This document shows positions 21,330 to 31,983 of a stretch of DNA of 64,000 nucleotides, piece by piece; the first letter of the stretch is position 1; each line of letters opens with the position of its first letter. The stretch comes from Globisporangium splendens (taxonomy: Eukaryota; Oomycota; Peronosporomycetes; Pythiales; Pythiaceae). The stretch is taken from positions 620,001-684,000 of the forward strand of contig VFIW01000003.1 of NCBI GenBank assembly GCA_006386115.1, given 5' to 3'. A program made the position numbers and the translations under genes. The notes under the pieces were generated by a model, which saw only the letters and a list, made by a program, of their open reading frames with translations, ran no database searches and was not told the origin of the DNA.

Positions 21330-23381
21330 TTATCGAGGCTTTCCATCACTGGAGCGAGATGGAGACATTTCGCGATCATATGTGGACTCGATGGGCGCTT
21401 CGCTTGTCCCACTGTCTTGTTGAGGCAAGTCGAATCCGCGCACGAATTGATCCAAGTTGATCAAAAGTGGCTGCGATGGAGACCCCGATTTGGCGCGAAC
21501 AAGTGCGATCAACCTGTAGATTAACAAAGCAACCACGGTAAGATCCACATCTTCTTCAAGTGTGAGGTTGCAAGGTATCACTTACGCTCGTGTCAGCTTT
21601 CGATCAATGCGAATCCCAAAAGACCGGACGCCAAGACTGAACTCGGCTCGATCCACGAGTCCATCCTGACGCAAATCCAGCTTCTGGAACAGCGAGCGAT
21701 ACTGTGTCCCAGAGCTGGAGTGCGCCAATACGAAAATGCGGCGCAGTTTTCGCCACATCGATACCAGATCGCCTACTTCCTGTTTGTTCGGTGACGGGGA
21801 TTCTGGTCCACAGTCATGTGACAACGACTGGACGCGAATAGTATGGTGCTGTTGACGTTGCTGCTCTTCGCGCTGGAGGAACACACACATCTCGAGGTCG
21901 TTTTGCTCCATCAGATTCGACTCGATGTCGATTTTGTGCTGTTCAAGACGCAATGGGTACACTTTCCTGCACTTGTATCCACGCACGTGACGTTGAATCG
22001 CCACCGCTGCTCGATGCCGCTGAGCAGCAAACTTGAGCTTATACTCGGCATTCTTTTGCCGAGTTAAACGCTGAATGACGCAGGCTGCGCGTTCTCGACC
22101 CCGGGCTAGTAAACTGGACAGCCGGAGCTGATGCTCGTCTTGTGCCTTCCGATCAAGAGCCAATTGCTCGAGTCGACGCTTTTCGTCTTCAATGCGCTGT
22201 TCTTTCGACAATTCTTTGTCAAGTTTACGTTCGCGCTCGCGCTCTTCCCAAGTCATTAGGAACACAGGCTTTTTCACGGAATCAGCTTTGGGAGAGTTTT
22301 CTTGTGCCAATTTTGTTGGAGGTTTTGTGCGAGATCGCTGCTGGTGCATATCATGAAGATTACCGATTCTCTCGCTCGGCATAGCCTCTTCTACGGGAAT
22401 GGACAGGCTCTCTTTCTCGGCGATGCTTTTGTAGGTCGTCAGCAGAAGCTCAAGCTCGTTGCTTTGCTTCTTGAGTCGATCTCGCTGCCGTTTCTGTGAT
22501 TTGAAGACAAACAAGGGACACTGTCAGCAATTAACAGCAAAACACCAGACTACGAGGCAACACTCGGCAGGGAGGATGGTGGTGCTTACCAGTTGCGATC
22601 TCGTTTGTACGAGCTTTTCGTGAGATTCAGCCAGCACACGATACTGGCCGCAGTAGTCGTCCTTTCTCGCAGCCAGGGTGTTTACGCAATGATCCAAGTA
22701 CTGCGCCGAAAACTGGCACATTTGGAAGGCAGCCACGTGGTCTTCATGAACATGTAGCCCTGGGTCGTCTTGCAGCTCGCGCACCAAGTCTCCGTACAGG
22801 ACTTGAGTCGCAAAGGAGCTCAAACGGTCAACGTCCGCCTGTTTTGGCTCAAATCGATACCATCACAGCGTTAGCATAACACAAGGACTCGGAATCGAAG
22901 CCACAAATTTGGAAACGCAAGGAGGGATTTTGCTGCGTACGTGAAAGAAGATGTGGCGCAAACTGGTTGATACCACGCTGGACCAGTCGATTGGATGGAA
23001 TGGTTTGGTGGACGCAAAGGCAGGGTCCGCAATACTCGTCGCACCGTGAAGCTTTTCATCAGCCGTCATGCCAGTTGCTCCTCCATGGACTTTGTTCTTG
23101 CTTCGCTTCCGAGTTGCTGCGCGTTGCACGATCTTTTGCCGAATGTCATACGCTTTGGTCTCGCAGATGAACGAGATCTGAAGCTGGACGCTCAGATTCG
23201 CTTGCGCAGCGTGGACATTGTCTTTGGCGAGTTGCAGAGGATACCACATCGCTGGTGTGTCGACGATGGATGCCGTCGTGTTATTTCTCCGTGAGCTCGA
23301 CTCAAACGATTTGCCCTCATCGTCGTCCTCACAGAGCTGCTGGCGCAGCGTTTCGATCGCCAACGTCGTGTCGTACATCAT
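21330..23381 (-). CDS. DZIP1-like N-terminal domain plus IQ motifs and EF-hand, four exons
   Basis: Exons are 22941-23381, 22590-22838, 21586-22493 and 21330-21513. The introns (102, 96 and 72 nt) agree in phase, giving 593 residues to a TAA. The first two exons hold FHPIDWSSVV, ADVDRLSSFATQVLYGDL and AFQMCQFSAQYLDHC. That order resembles the Dzip-like N-terminal domain (IDW..., DVDR..., LF.L.QL..EYL.HC) of DZIP1 proteins, which act at the ciliary transition zone and basal body. A charged coiled coil follows, then two IQ motifs (ACVIQRLTRQ, AVAIQRHVRGYKCRK) that would bind calmodulin-like proteins, and an EF-hand (DLRQDGLVDRAE). The frame continues past the TAA into six more EF-hands, so the stop may be a lesion. 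The ATG at 23381 is followed directly by a second ATG. Confidence 0.65.
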
Positions 23382-23715
23382 CGTGTGAAGCAGCCTCCAT
23401 ATTTGTTGGGCTCGGACAGCTTTGATTGCGGAAATCCGCGCTCCACATGAGCAACAAAGCCAGAGTATCAATTTGCATTCGAAATTGTGGTTTCGACATC
23501 GAGAACTAGGGCATGCTCCGCTGCGACCATGACATTGGAGCTGCCCAGAAGAACGCCACTGGCAAATCCCAGCGCAATTCAAAACCGCTGGCAGCAATTG
23601 CCGCTTCATCTCCTCAAAATTCGGACTTGCAGAGAAAATGGCACCAAGCGTCGCCTGTTGCAGTAATCAAGCCTGAAAGTCACACATATGGGGAGCAAGT
23701 CGCGACGTGAATCAA
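23382..23715. promoter_or_regulatory. Divergent promoter between DZIP1-like and coiled-coil genes
   Basis: This 334-bp gap is shared by two genes read in opposite directions. It contains ATGs and short frames, but none extends into either gene in phase. A shared gap suggests, but does not prove, co-expression. Confidence 0.5.
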
Positions 23716-26340
23716 ATGGATGGAGCTGGGAGAGCAGAGTTGCGGCACACGATTTACCAGCAAGAGCAAGACGTCGCAGAAAAGCAAAAGCAGATTGATG
23801 CGCTACTTGTCCAGGTCCAGCAGGAGAGCGAACAACGGCTCGTGTTGAGACAGCAACTGGACGAGGAATCGACGCAGCGAGAGCTCGAAATCCATACACT
23901 GCGACAAGAAAAAGCGAATCTAGCAGGGCAGTTGGATCGTGCTGAACGGCAGCTTCGGAAGGAGCAGGAACTCTCGTGCCATCTTGATAATTGTATAAAG
24001 GAAGCTGAGGAGAAAAGCGCTCAGGTCCACGAAAAGCTCAGTTGTACTGCCCAATTAAAGTCGAGCGCAGAGTCCAAGATCGACAATTTGACACGCTCCA
24101 TACAAGACATGAAGGCGAAATTAGCTGACATGACCGCCAAGTACGACCAAGAGCTGCACCATCCGGCTACTTTGCAGGAAAGTGTGAGAATCAAGCAATC
24201 CCAGATCGACGAACTAAAGATTCTCCAGGACGAATTGCTCGCGAATATTGACAGGTACTCGAGAAAAGCTGCTCAAGCTCGCGAAGCAAAGGACCAACTG
24301 CAGCAAGAGCTGCACGACGTTGTCGCTCGTGAGCAGATCAAGACGAAAGAGCTTCAAGAGATCGGGACATCAAAGGAAAATGAACTGCGCCATCTGAGCG
24401 ATACCCTGCACTCGGTGCAACAAGAATTAGTGGATATGGAGTCTCAGTTGCAGAAAGCAACCGAAAAGAAGCAGCAACTGGAGGCGCGACTTGTCGAGGA
24501 AAGTAGACGAAAAGACGAAGCTCTTGAGATGAATGAGCTGCTGCGTGCCGAGAACAAACTTGCGATCTCCGAAAGCAAAAAGGAGTGGGAAGCGAGTATG
24601 CGCGAGACGGACACCGCCATGAAGATGTCGCTTGCGGTTCTTACGCAATCTTCTACAAATGAACTGCATCGAGGAAATGGTGCTCAGAATGCTGAGAGCG
24701 TATCGGAGTCACCAAGCAATTGCGATAAAGAAAGTATGGATCCAACGTTGGCTGAACTTCAATTGGTGATCCGCGTGGTATCGTCCATGCTTTCTGCGGA
24801 TTCGGTACATGGGCCACGCATTAGTACCTATCTCCCCACTTTCGAAGCGCTCGTGCAGCAGCTTCATCAGGGCATGGTCGGTTCACTCAAGGTCCTCGAA
24901 GAGCTTCACGCGTCGTGGTCACGAGAACGCCTTGATTTGCAGAAAGTTTGCCGAGACTTGGAAGCCACGACTCGACTTTGCAAAGAGCAAATGCAAATGC
25001 TGCAACAGACTACGTTGACCTTGCAATGCCAGCGTGCTGAGGTACGTTTGCGTTTCCTGTATAAGCACGGGCTTGTTTGTATATTGTGCTGCTTCACGCT
25101 CCGTATCGTTTTCTGCTTCTCTTTGACCAGGACACGCTTGAGTTAGAGGCAAACAAATCTGAATTGGAATCCATGAAGGAGCTCTTAGCCGAGAATGAGC
25201 GGATGGCGGCGGCTCTGCGCTCTCTGGAGCAGCAGGTGCTGGTTCAGAACCGAATCGTGTCGCATCGACAGCTTCAATTAGCCGAGCTGGGGCTCTGTCG
25301 TGCTTCAAACAGGAACCAGGAGTCGGAGCTTGAATCGCGAGCGCAGGAAGTTGCCGAACTCCGTCAGCGTCTACAGGAAATGGACGAGCGCATACGCTGT
25401 CTCAACGACTTGGAGCAAGCTTTAGACGACGCGGTGTCTTTGACCGAGCAGCAGAACCAGAGCAACGAAGAGGTAACAACTGCCGTGTGCTCTTACTCTC
25501 GTCATTGGATGTTTGATACTGAGATTTTCTTGTGCGCAGCTAACGCTGAAGCTGAGCGACCTGGAGACTCTGAACAAGGAGCACGAAGAGCAACTGCAGT
25601 CGATGCAGACACGCGAACACGCGTTCAGTGGCCGCTTTTGCGATTTGTTTCGCCAATACGTCGGTCACGTTCACACAAGTAGCACTCGTGTGAGTAGAAT
25701 TGGCGTCCGTCGTGGAAAGGCAGTTGACAGCAGCGACTACGACACCCGCATGCATTTGTACGATCAGGAACAAGAGCGTGGCGATATCGTACGCATGCTG
25801 CAGATTTTTCCAACGCTCCTGGGAGACGTTGTCGCGAGCTTCGAGGCGGCGCAAACAATTAACAGTGACAAACCACCGATGCTGCAAGGCAAAACACAGT
25901 ATCAGCATAGTACGAAGGATTGCGCGAGCGTCACCGTCCCGCCATCCTTCGACGCACCACAGAGTCCCGTAAAATTGTGTAGCCGATCATCGCATGCGCA
26001 TTTTGAGGTAGATGCCTTGCAATGCAACGACATACGGCAACGAGGACCGAGCACACGCTACGTGCACGCAGACGATGCTCCACCAACAGCAGCGTGCACG
26101 AAGCTCACGACCATGGTGATGAGAAACGCGGATCAAGCGGCGTCAAATGTGCGGGCATTACAGCACCATACGCATCCTCATCGACCTGGCGTTGTCTTCC
26201 GTGCTCGTCCCAAGGATGAGCATTACACAGCAACTTCGCCATCGTCTGCGACAAAGCTAGCCGAGGACACAGGCTTCCACGAACAACTCGAACTCATCCG
26301 CGACGCATTCCAGACGTACCACGCCGCCATGCCATCGTGA
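23716..26340 (+). CDS. Coiled-coil protein, three exons
   Basis: Exons are 23716-25041, 25131-25472 and 25540-26340, with phase-0 introns of 89 and 67 nt, giving 822 residues. About residues 10-350 and 400-590 are heptad-rich, Glu/Gln/Lys-heavy coiled coil. The last 230 residues are less regular and His/Thr-rich. No catalytic domain, membrane segment or recognised motif is seen. It is transcribed divergently from the DZIP1-like gene across 334 bp, and long coiled-coil proteins are common in basal bodies and centrosomes; a role there is inference. The start is the ATG before DGAGRAELRH. A GTG nine bases upstream is in frame but unlikely to be used. Confidence 0.8.
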
Positions 26341-27072
26341 AACCTCATGGGGAAATCAGTCAGGGAAAAAATGCTGGGCATCAAGTGAGTTTGACAGTAG
26401 AAGCATCGTGTAAAGATCGCGTTGATGCGATGCGCCGTATCGTGTGCTCTCATCCGACCATACTGGATTGACGAAGAAGATGTCGATCCACTCTGCCGCA
26501 GACAAAGAGCAATTGATGTTGAAGTTGGCTTTTCTGTTGTGGATGTACGCACTTTCTCTTGGAATAATGCCCCTCATCTGACACATTCCACCTATCGTGA
26601 CGCTAGGTCTGTCACTGACCGTCACTGCAGACGACAGCAGAATGAACGCATGAGTGATGGTCTGTAACCTCGTGACACACCGTAACCGCCTGCTGTCACA
26701 CTCAGCTGACAGCCTCACGAACGGTTCTCCTCATTCTCTCTCTCTGCCAATATTCAAGTAATAGGATCCCGTCTCGCAATGCGCGCCACTCGCATTCTGT
26801 CAAAGCAACGCCCGCGCGAATCTCCACAGCAACCGCACAAGAGAGAAACAACCCACCGCCTCACTGGTCGAGCTGGTTTCTGCATATCTGGTCGTTGGAG
26901 CGCAACGGATGAGCAGCACGCGACGCTTCTGCGCTCTTCAGTCGTAGCTCTTCGTTGTGGAAGGTCGTCGACGAGAGTGCTGCCGTTGCTGTCAGCCACT
27001 GCCCAAGTGTCTGTAGAAGAAGAGTGAGGTGACAACGCGAGAAACACCACAAGGACGACATCACCTGCTTTG
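26341..27072. other. Intergenic, no gene seen
   Basis: This is the 3' side of the coiled-coil gene and the upstream region of the TMEM198-like gene. There are CAGTGAC/GTCACTG-type short inverted strings near 26590-26640, and otherwise nothing notable. Confidence 0.5.
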
Positions 27073-27957
27073 ATGTGTGCTCCCATCTTGCCATTGCTTT
27101 GGATTGCAGCAGCAGTAGCCCATGTCAATGCAGAGGTACTGACACCAGTCAATAACTCCACCAAGAATGCCACCGCCCACGCCAATGCCGAGGCGATGGT
27201 CGACTTGCAACACTTTGGAGTCATCGCAGAGCGTGTTGCTCCCATCGCCGGCTTGCTCTTTGGACCCGCACTGTGCTTCTTTGGGTACACTTGGTACACC
27301 CACATCGTGCTGGTCGCAGGGTTCATTTTCGGCGGTGTGCTGTTCTCGATCGCCGCGTATTTGATAGCAGAGAGCTATTCGCTGTGGGCATCGCTGTTCA
27401 TGACCGCCGCGTTCTTCGTCGGTGGGCTGCTCGTCGCCGCGATCGTGAAGCAACGGCAGGCGATTGGGACATTTGCGATCGGCGGTGGTCTCGGGATTGG
27501 CATCGCATACATCGCGTTTTGCTTTGCCGATCTACCTCTGGGTAGCGGCGGAGTAAAGCCACTGCTTGCTGGATCGGCGTCGGTACTGACGTTGCTGATT
27601 GGTGCGCTCTTCGTGAAGTACGAGAAAGCGACGATCACCGGGTTTACGAGCGTCTGCGGCGCCTACTGCTGGTGCTACGGCGTCGGTCATTTTGTCGGCC
27701 ACTTCCCAACATGGCGTGCACTTTACGACTGTGCATGGCCGAAAGCGCATGATGACAGCGGTCCGGATTATCCAGTCGTTTGGTGGTGGGTGTACCTAAG
27801 TGGCTTTATGGTGTTGGTGGTCTGGAGTCTGCGCGTGCAGTGCGCACGAGAGGACCGCGAAGGTGGCGACAGCACCAAGTTGCACACACAGCAGCAGATG
27901 CTGGTGAGCTCGCCCACAGACGTAGAAGCTCGTCACGCAGGGTACCAGCGCGTGTGA
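27073..27957 (+). CDS. TMEM198/DUF4203-like membrane protein 1
   Basis: This intronless protein has 294 residues. A cleavable signal peptide (CAPILPLLWIAAAVAHVNA) is followed by a short lumenal stretch with NNST and NAT sequons. About seven hydrophobic spans come next, with glycine-rich helices: GLLFGPALCFFGY, AGFIFGGVLFSIAAYL, AAFFVGGLLVAAIV and GTFAIGGGLGIGIAYI. The C-terminus is a cytosolic charged tail. The arrangement fits the TM7S3/TM198-like (DUF4203) family. Animal TMEM198 is linked to Wnt co-receptor signalling; the role in oomycetes is unknown. It is the most divergent of four paralogs here and the only one on the plus strand. It has CWCYGVGHFVGHFPTW where the others have G.GYFA..FP. 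Confidence 0.8.
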   Translation: MCAPILPLLWIAAAVAHVNAEVLTPVNNSTKNATAHANAEAMVDLQHFGVIAERVAPIAGLLFGPALCFFGYTWYTHIVLVAGFIFGGVLFSIAAYLIAESYSLWASLFMTAAFFVGGLLVAAIVKQRQAIGTFAIGGGLGIGIAYIAFCFADLPLGSGGVKPLLAGSASVLTLLIGALFVKYEKATITGFTSVCGAYCWCYGVGHFVGHFPTWRALYDCAWPKAHDDSGPDYPVVWWWVYLSGFMVLVVWSLRVQCAREDREGGDSTKLHTQQQMLVSSPTDVEARHAGYQRV

Positions 27958-28344
27958 GCCAGAACCACAGCACGGTTCTCAATTATTTAAAACAAAGTAA
28001 ATTCACATGTTGAGCCCTCGAGAGCAATCAGGGCGAGAAGCAATGACAGTCGCCACAGAGAAATCGTTGTTGGCCAACTGACAAAACTCAGAGCAGAGGT
28101 TTTGAAAACCCTTACATTAGGTTTTTAGAATTAGCAGTATATTGTTGCTGAAAATAACCCCGCTTGGTTTGTTTCGTGCGTACCGCAAATACCCTTTAGA
28201 GTTATATAGTTATCTCGCGCAGCAATATGAACCCAAGTTCTTTGCCCACAGTTCTGCATCCACAGTTCTGCATCAACCATTGGCAACGTTGGTCTCCTGC
28301 TCAACCCGCGCAAGATCGACTACGAACCATCCGCGAGCGTGAGC
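27958..28344. other. Short intergenic, possible upstream exon of PX-like gene
   Basis: In the frame of the next gene, sequence upstream of its ATG stays open back to about 28230 and reads plausibly (NVGLLLNPRKIDYEPSASVS). An upstream exon or earlier start is therefore possible. TTCTGCATC(C/A)A.. is tandemly repeated at 28249-28279. Confidence 0.4.
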
Positions 28345-28896
28345 ATGGAGGTCGTGCCCATCAAGGCGCAGCCGCCGACAGAGCGCATCAAGACGTGCAT
28401 CGCGTTCCTGTTCCAGATCCAGCGGCTCGCGGTCACGGGCACGTCCACCGACGGCAACGGCGACGCGTGTCTGTGCATCGACGTCGTCCTTCACGACACC
28501 ACCACGAAGAAGATAGAAGCCCATTACCATGATGCTGAGGTAAATACGACGCTCCTGTAGGTCCAGCGCACGTTCCGGGAGCTCAAGGAACTCGAGAAGG
28601 TCGTCGTGCACTGGAGCGGCAAGCACAACGGACCGCTGCTCAAGTGCGATCTGCACAAGTGCACGTACTGCGCGCACTTCCAGTCCCGCGACACCCATAA
28701 GCTGTGGCCAGGCACGCTGTCGCGCCTTACGACGTCGAAGCGCAAGACGGAGCGGCAGTTCGAGGCCGCACTCAACGACTTGGTCGAGCACGCGCGGCTG
28801 CTGCGACCGAGCGACTTGGAGTGCCAGGGTTTCGACCACATCCCGTCGATCCTCACACGGTTCCTGCTCAAGGAGATGGCAGTGTCGGAATGCTAG
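28345..28896 (+). CDS. Small PX-like protein with a 21-nt candidate intron
   Basis: The frame from ATG 28345 meets TAG at 28558-28560 but continues intact to 28896. The 21 bases at 28540-28560 (GTAAATACGACGCTCCTGTA plus G) begin GAG|GTAAAT and end TGTAG. Removing them keeps the frame and gives HYHDAEV|QRTFRELKELEKVV, which resembles the V.R.F.EF..L segment of phox-homology (PX) phosphoinositide-binding domains. The later part has HKCTYCAHF, LSRLTTSKRKTERQFE and a helical end (SILTRFLLKEM). The result is about 176 residues without an obvious membrane segment. The PX assignment is tentative. A decayed copy is at 32621-32850. The true start may lie in an upstream exon. Confidence 0.6.
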
Positions 28897-28983
28897 AAGA
28901 TGCGCGGTTTGGTCAGGATATGTGTATATGTATTGTTATGGTGCATGGGTGTGTCTTGCAAGTGGACGTGCTGTTTTGCCATA

Positions 28984-29952
28984 TTATACAATGAAGTCGC
29001 TCTCGTGTCGTCGGCGTCGCTCCTCGTGGTCTCGTCGACTGCTGTGGTGGCGTCTCCGGGAGCTCGTCGGCGTCTGCACGTCGCCGTAGTCGCTGTGGTT
29101 GTAGCGCTGCTGGAAGCTTCTTCGCATGGACAGCGCGTTGGTGACAAAGCCGTTCTTGCCATCGTAATAGCCATCACGACCGGTCTTGTGGCGCTGGATG
29201 AATGTACCGAGCACCGTGAGCACCACGAGCGCGGCAAAGTACCCCCACCAGGCGCTCGGGATCGACTTGAACCAGCCGGGGTCGCCCGTGTTGGTGCGGA
29301 AGCGCTTGAGATCGTCACCACTAGGAAAGTCGCCGGCAAAGTAGCCGACGCCCCACACCGTGAGCCCCGCGCCGACGAAGCTCGTGATGATGATGAGCGC
29401 GGGTTTCTCGAGACACACGGCTGCCATGCCGCCCACGAGTCCCAAGATGATCTCGAGCGCGATGAGCACGTGGTCCGGATTGCTCGCGTAGATCTTGTGG
29501 CCGATGCCAGCGTTGAACGTGATGGCGAGCAGGATGCCGCACGCGGCGCCGACGATGAAGATGCCGGCGTAGAAAAACGACACGAGGATGCAGCCGCAGA
29601 GGATGCCGCCGGCGAAGAAGCTGATCCAGGACGACGCGACGAGGTACGACTTGTTCTTGAACACGTTCTCGACGGCGCGCGAGATCGCGAGACCGCCAAC
29701 GAGGAAGCCACACACAAACACGCTCGCGCGGAAGAGGCGGTAGCCGGCAGCGCACATGCCGAGGCCCACGACGATCGCAACGATCGCGACGGCGCCGGGA
29801 CCGATCTTGGCGTCGCCCGTGGCCTGGAAGAGCGCCGACACCGTATACTGCTGCGGCGAGTCGGTCGTGTCGCCGACGTCGAACGGCGCGCCGCCGCACG
29901 CACCAAGCAGCTGCGCCAGCGCCACCAGCGCGAGCAGCCGCTGCGTCCACAT
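28984..29952 (-). CDS. TMEM198/DUF4203-like membrane protein 2
   Basis: This protein has 322 residues from ATG 29952, which puts a signal peptide (WTQRLLALVALAQLLGACGG) first; ATGs at 29991 and 30018 would precede it with polar residues. About seven membrane spans follow: AIVAIVVGLGMCAAGYRLF, FVCGFLVGGLAISRAVE, GIFIVGAACGILLAITFNAG and IIITSFVGAGLTVWGVGYFAGDFP. The span after SIPSAWWGYFAALVVLTVLG ends the bundle. The cytosolic tail is unusually Arg/His-rich (SSRRRHHSSRRDHEERRRRH) and could bind acidic lipids or RNA (inference). It shares layout and motifs with the 31096 and 61800 genes. Confidence 0.85.
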   Translation of the reverse strand: MWTQRLLALVALAQLLGACGGAPFDVGDTTDSPQQYTVSALFQATGDAKIGPGAVAIVAIVVGLGMCAAGYRLFRASVFVCGFLVGGLAISRAVENVFKNKSYLVASSWISFFAGGILCGCILVSFFYAGIFIVGAACGILLAITFNAGIGHKIYASNPDHVLIALEIILGLVGGMAAVCLEKPALIIITSFVGAGLTVWGVGYFAGDFPSGDDLKRFRTNTGDPGWFKSIPSAWWGYFAALVVLTVLGTFIQRHKTGRDGYYDGKNGFVTNALSMRRSFQQRYNHSDYGDVQTPTSSRRRHHSSRRDHEERRRRHESDFIV

Positions 29953-31095
29953 GACGCTTCTATTGTTCCTGCGACAGAGAGAGGAAGGCATGGCGCCGCG
30001 ACGTTCCGCCGTCTGCATGTTGGATGTTTGGCTCGAATGTGCTACTCTTTCTTCTTGTTCCTGTGCGTATTTACAGAATGCGCAGGGTGGAGACTGGAAA
30101 TATGTATGTGCGGGAATGCTGCGTCATCCCATGTGTCGGGATCAAGCGCATGGGTGAATTCCCTCTGGTATTCGTACACTTTGAAACAGTGAATGAGGCG
30201 ACACAATACATTTAGAGAAGTGTGTGGTGCACATGGCACGTAATAAGTCTAAAAAGTATGCAGCGTATTGCACAGTGTACCGATTTGTACAGTGTGTTCT
30301 ATAACCATTCAGCGACCCAAATCGCCGAAAAAGTGTAGGTGCTGCTGCTTCAACGTGGTACTTCCCAAAAGATGTGCCGCTCTATTTTCTACACCCTTTA
30401 TGACACACATATTCCGCTATAAAACCTGGTGCACAGTTAAACACCATCAAAACATGACTTTGTAGAGTTGCTATAATGGAATTTACAAGTGGGTGCGCTT
30501 GTAACGAAGGTCCTTCTGGTCAGTTGGAGAATCACCTGCGCACCCACCGACCGCCAGACAATTTGCACATGCGACTGTTGGGCGAGGGAGAGAAGGTGGC
30601 GTTCTTCTGCTTTCCACATTAGAATTCGCATGTTAGCCGCCAGCACAATCTGTGGCAACGCGGCGCAACAGAGATGCTGCTGCCAATGTATGCATGCGTG
30701 CAACTTGCACGCGTTCCTATTCGTCACGTTGGGCGGTGGCTGCGATTGCGTATTTTTTGAACTCCTAGTCTTACTTGGCCATTGTAGTTGCGTGCTTTTG
30801 CGTCGTGTAGCCTAGCGAACAACGACTCATCAATTAAATAATACCATGGCAGTAAACATGGGCGGCGCTTGAAGTGCCTGATTACACACACTGCGGCTCT
30901 CGTCGCATGGCGCACAAGTTATGGTTGAAGCAGCAGTGGTGTCGGATAGAGCGCATGACCAATGCTCATAAACAACACACCCGTTGTGTATTCATTCATT
31001 GATTCATTCTCCCCCTTGCCATCCCATTGCTGCAGTCCTACAACTTTATATCGCATCAGGATGACCTGTTTTTCGAGTCAAACCGACAGCGACAT
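29953..31095. other. Intergenic, no gene seen
   Basis: This region lies between two minus-strand TMEM198-like genes. It is AT-rich around 30240-30480 and has no supportable coding or transposon sequence. Confidence 0.5.
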
Positions 31096-31983
31096 CTAGA
31101 CATGCGAGACCGGGTTGCCGGCTTGCACGGCGTCCTTGGACGGCACGCCGCGGCTCTTCGAGTGGTCGTGGCCATGCGCCGTCTTCTTGAACTGCACGAC
31201 CATGCCGAGGATGAACAGCGCGAGCATGCCGCACACGTACGCCCACCACGCGTCCGGGATCTCGTACACCCACTCGCCGTCGTCGTCGACCTCCTTCTTG
31301 AACGTGTCGAAGTCGGTGCTGGTCGGGAAGTTGCCCGCAAAGTACCCGATGCCCGCGATGAACAACTCGGAACCGACAAAACTCGTCGCGACGATCAGCA
31401 CAGGACGCTCGATCTTGATGGCCGCGATGCCGCCGATAACGCCGAGCAGCACCGCCAGGATCACGAGCACGACGTCCGGGTTGTTTGGGTACAATTTCGG
31501 TCCCACCGACGTGTTGAGCGTGAACGCGAGCAACACACCCGCCGCCGCGCCACCGATGAAGATGCCGGCGCTGTACAAGTAGATCACGAGACTACCGAGC
31601 GCGATGCCGCCGAGGAAGAACGCGATCCACGACGCCGTCGCCATCCACGACTGACTCTTGAACGCGGTCTCAGCCACGCCTGCGAGGAACACACCGCCGA
31701 CCACGAAGCCGCACGCGAACATCGTCGGACGGAAGAGCTTGTAGCCCGCGAGACACACCACGAGCCCGACGGCGATGGCACCCGCCGCCACGATGCCCGG
31801 ACCCACCTTGACGTCGCTCGCAGACTTGATGATGTGCGTCGCCGTCTTGTTCTCATCCTCATGCTCGCTGCCGGAGCCCGAGTCCGATCGCAAGCTGCTC
31901 GTGGTCGCCGCCATCGCCATGCTCACGAGCAGCGCCTGCAGCAGCGCGAGCGCCAGCGTCTGCTTCCGCACCACGACGCCCAT
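31096..31983 (-). CDS. TMEM198/DUF4203-like membrane protein 3
   Basis: This intronless protein has 295 residues. A signal peptide (KQTLALALLQALLVSMAMA) is followed by an acidic Ser-rich lumenal segment with an NKT sequon. About seven spans come next: GIVAAGAIAVGLVVCLAGY, ACGFVVGGVFLAGVAE, GIFIGGAAAGVLLAFTLN and LIVATSFVGSELFIAGIGYF. DAWWAYVCGMLALFILGMVV leads into a short basic tail. It is closest to the 61800 gene: both have RPTMF, a (G/V)EWVY.(I/M)P..WW motif and GM(V/L)VQFKK at the last helix. Confidence 0.88.
   Translation of the reverse strand: MGVVVRKQTLALALLQALLVSMAMAATTSSLRSDSGSGSEHEDENKTATHIIKSASDVKVGPGIVAAGAIAVGLVVCLAGYKLFRPTMFACGFVVGGVFLAGVAETAFKSQSWMATASWIAFFLGGIALGSLVIYLYSAGIFIGGAAAGVLLAFTLNTSVGPKLYPNNPDVVLVILAVLLGVIGGIAAIKIERPVLIVATSFVGSELFIAGIGYFAGNFPTSTDFDTFKKEVDDDGEWVYEIPDAWWAYVCGMLALFILGMVVQFKKTAHGHDHSKSRGVPSKDAVQAGNPVSHV

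Noticed and set aside
28900..30192. 430-codon plus-strand frame
   Set aside because: It is antisense to a TMEM198-like gene, with charged low-complexity composition typical of a shadow frame.
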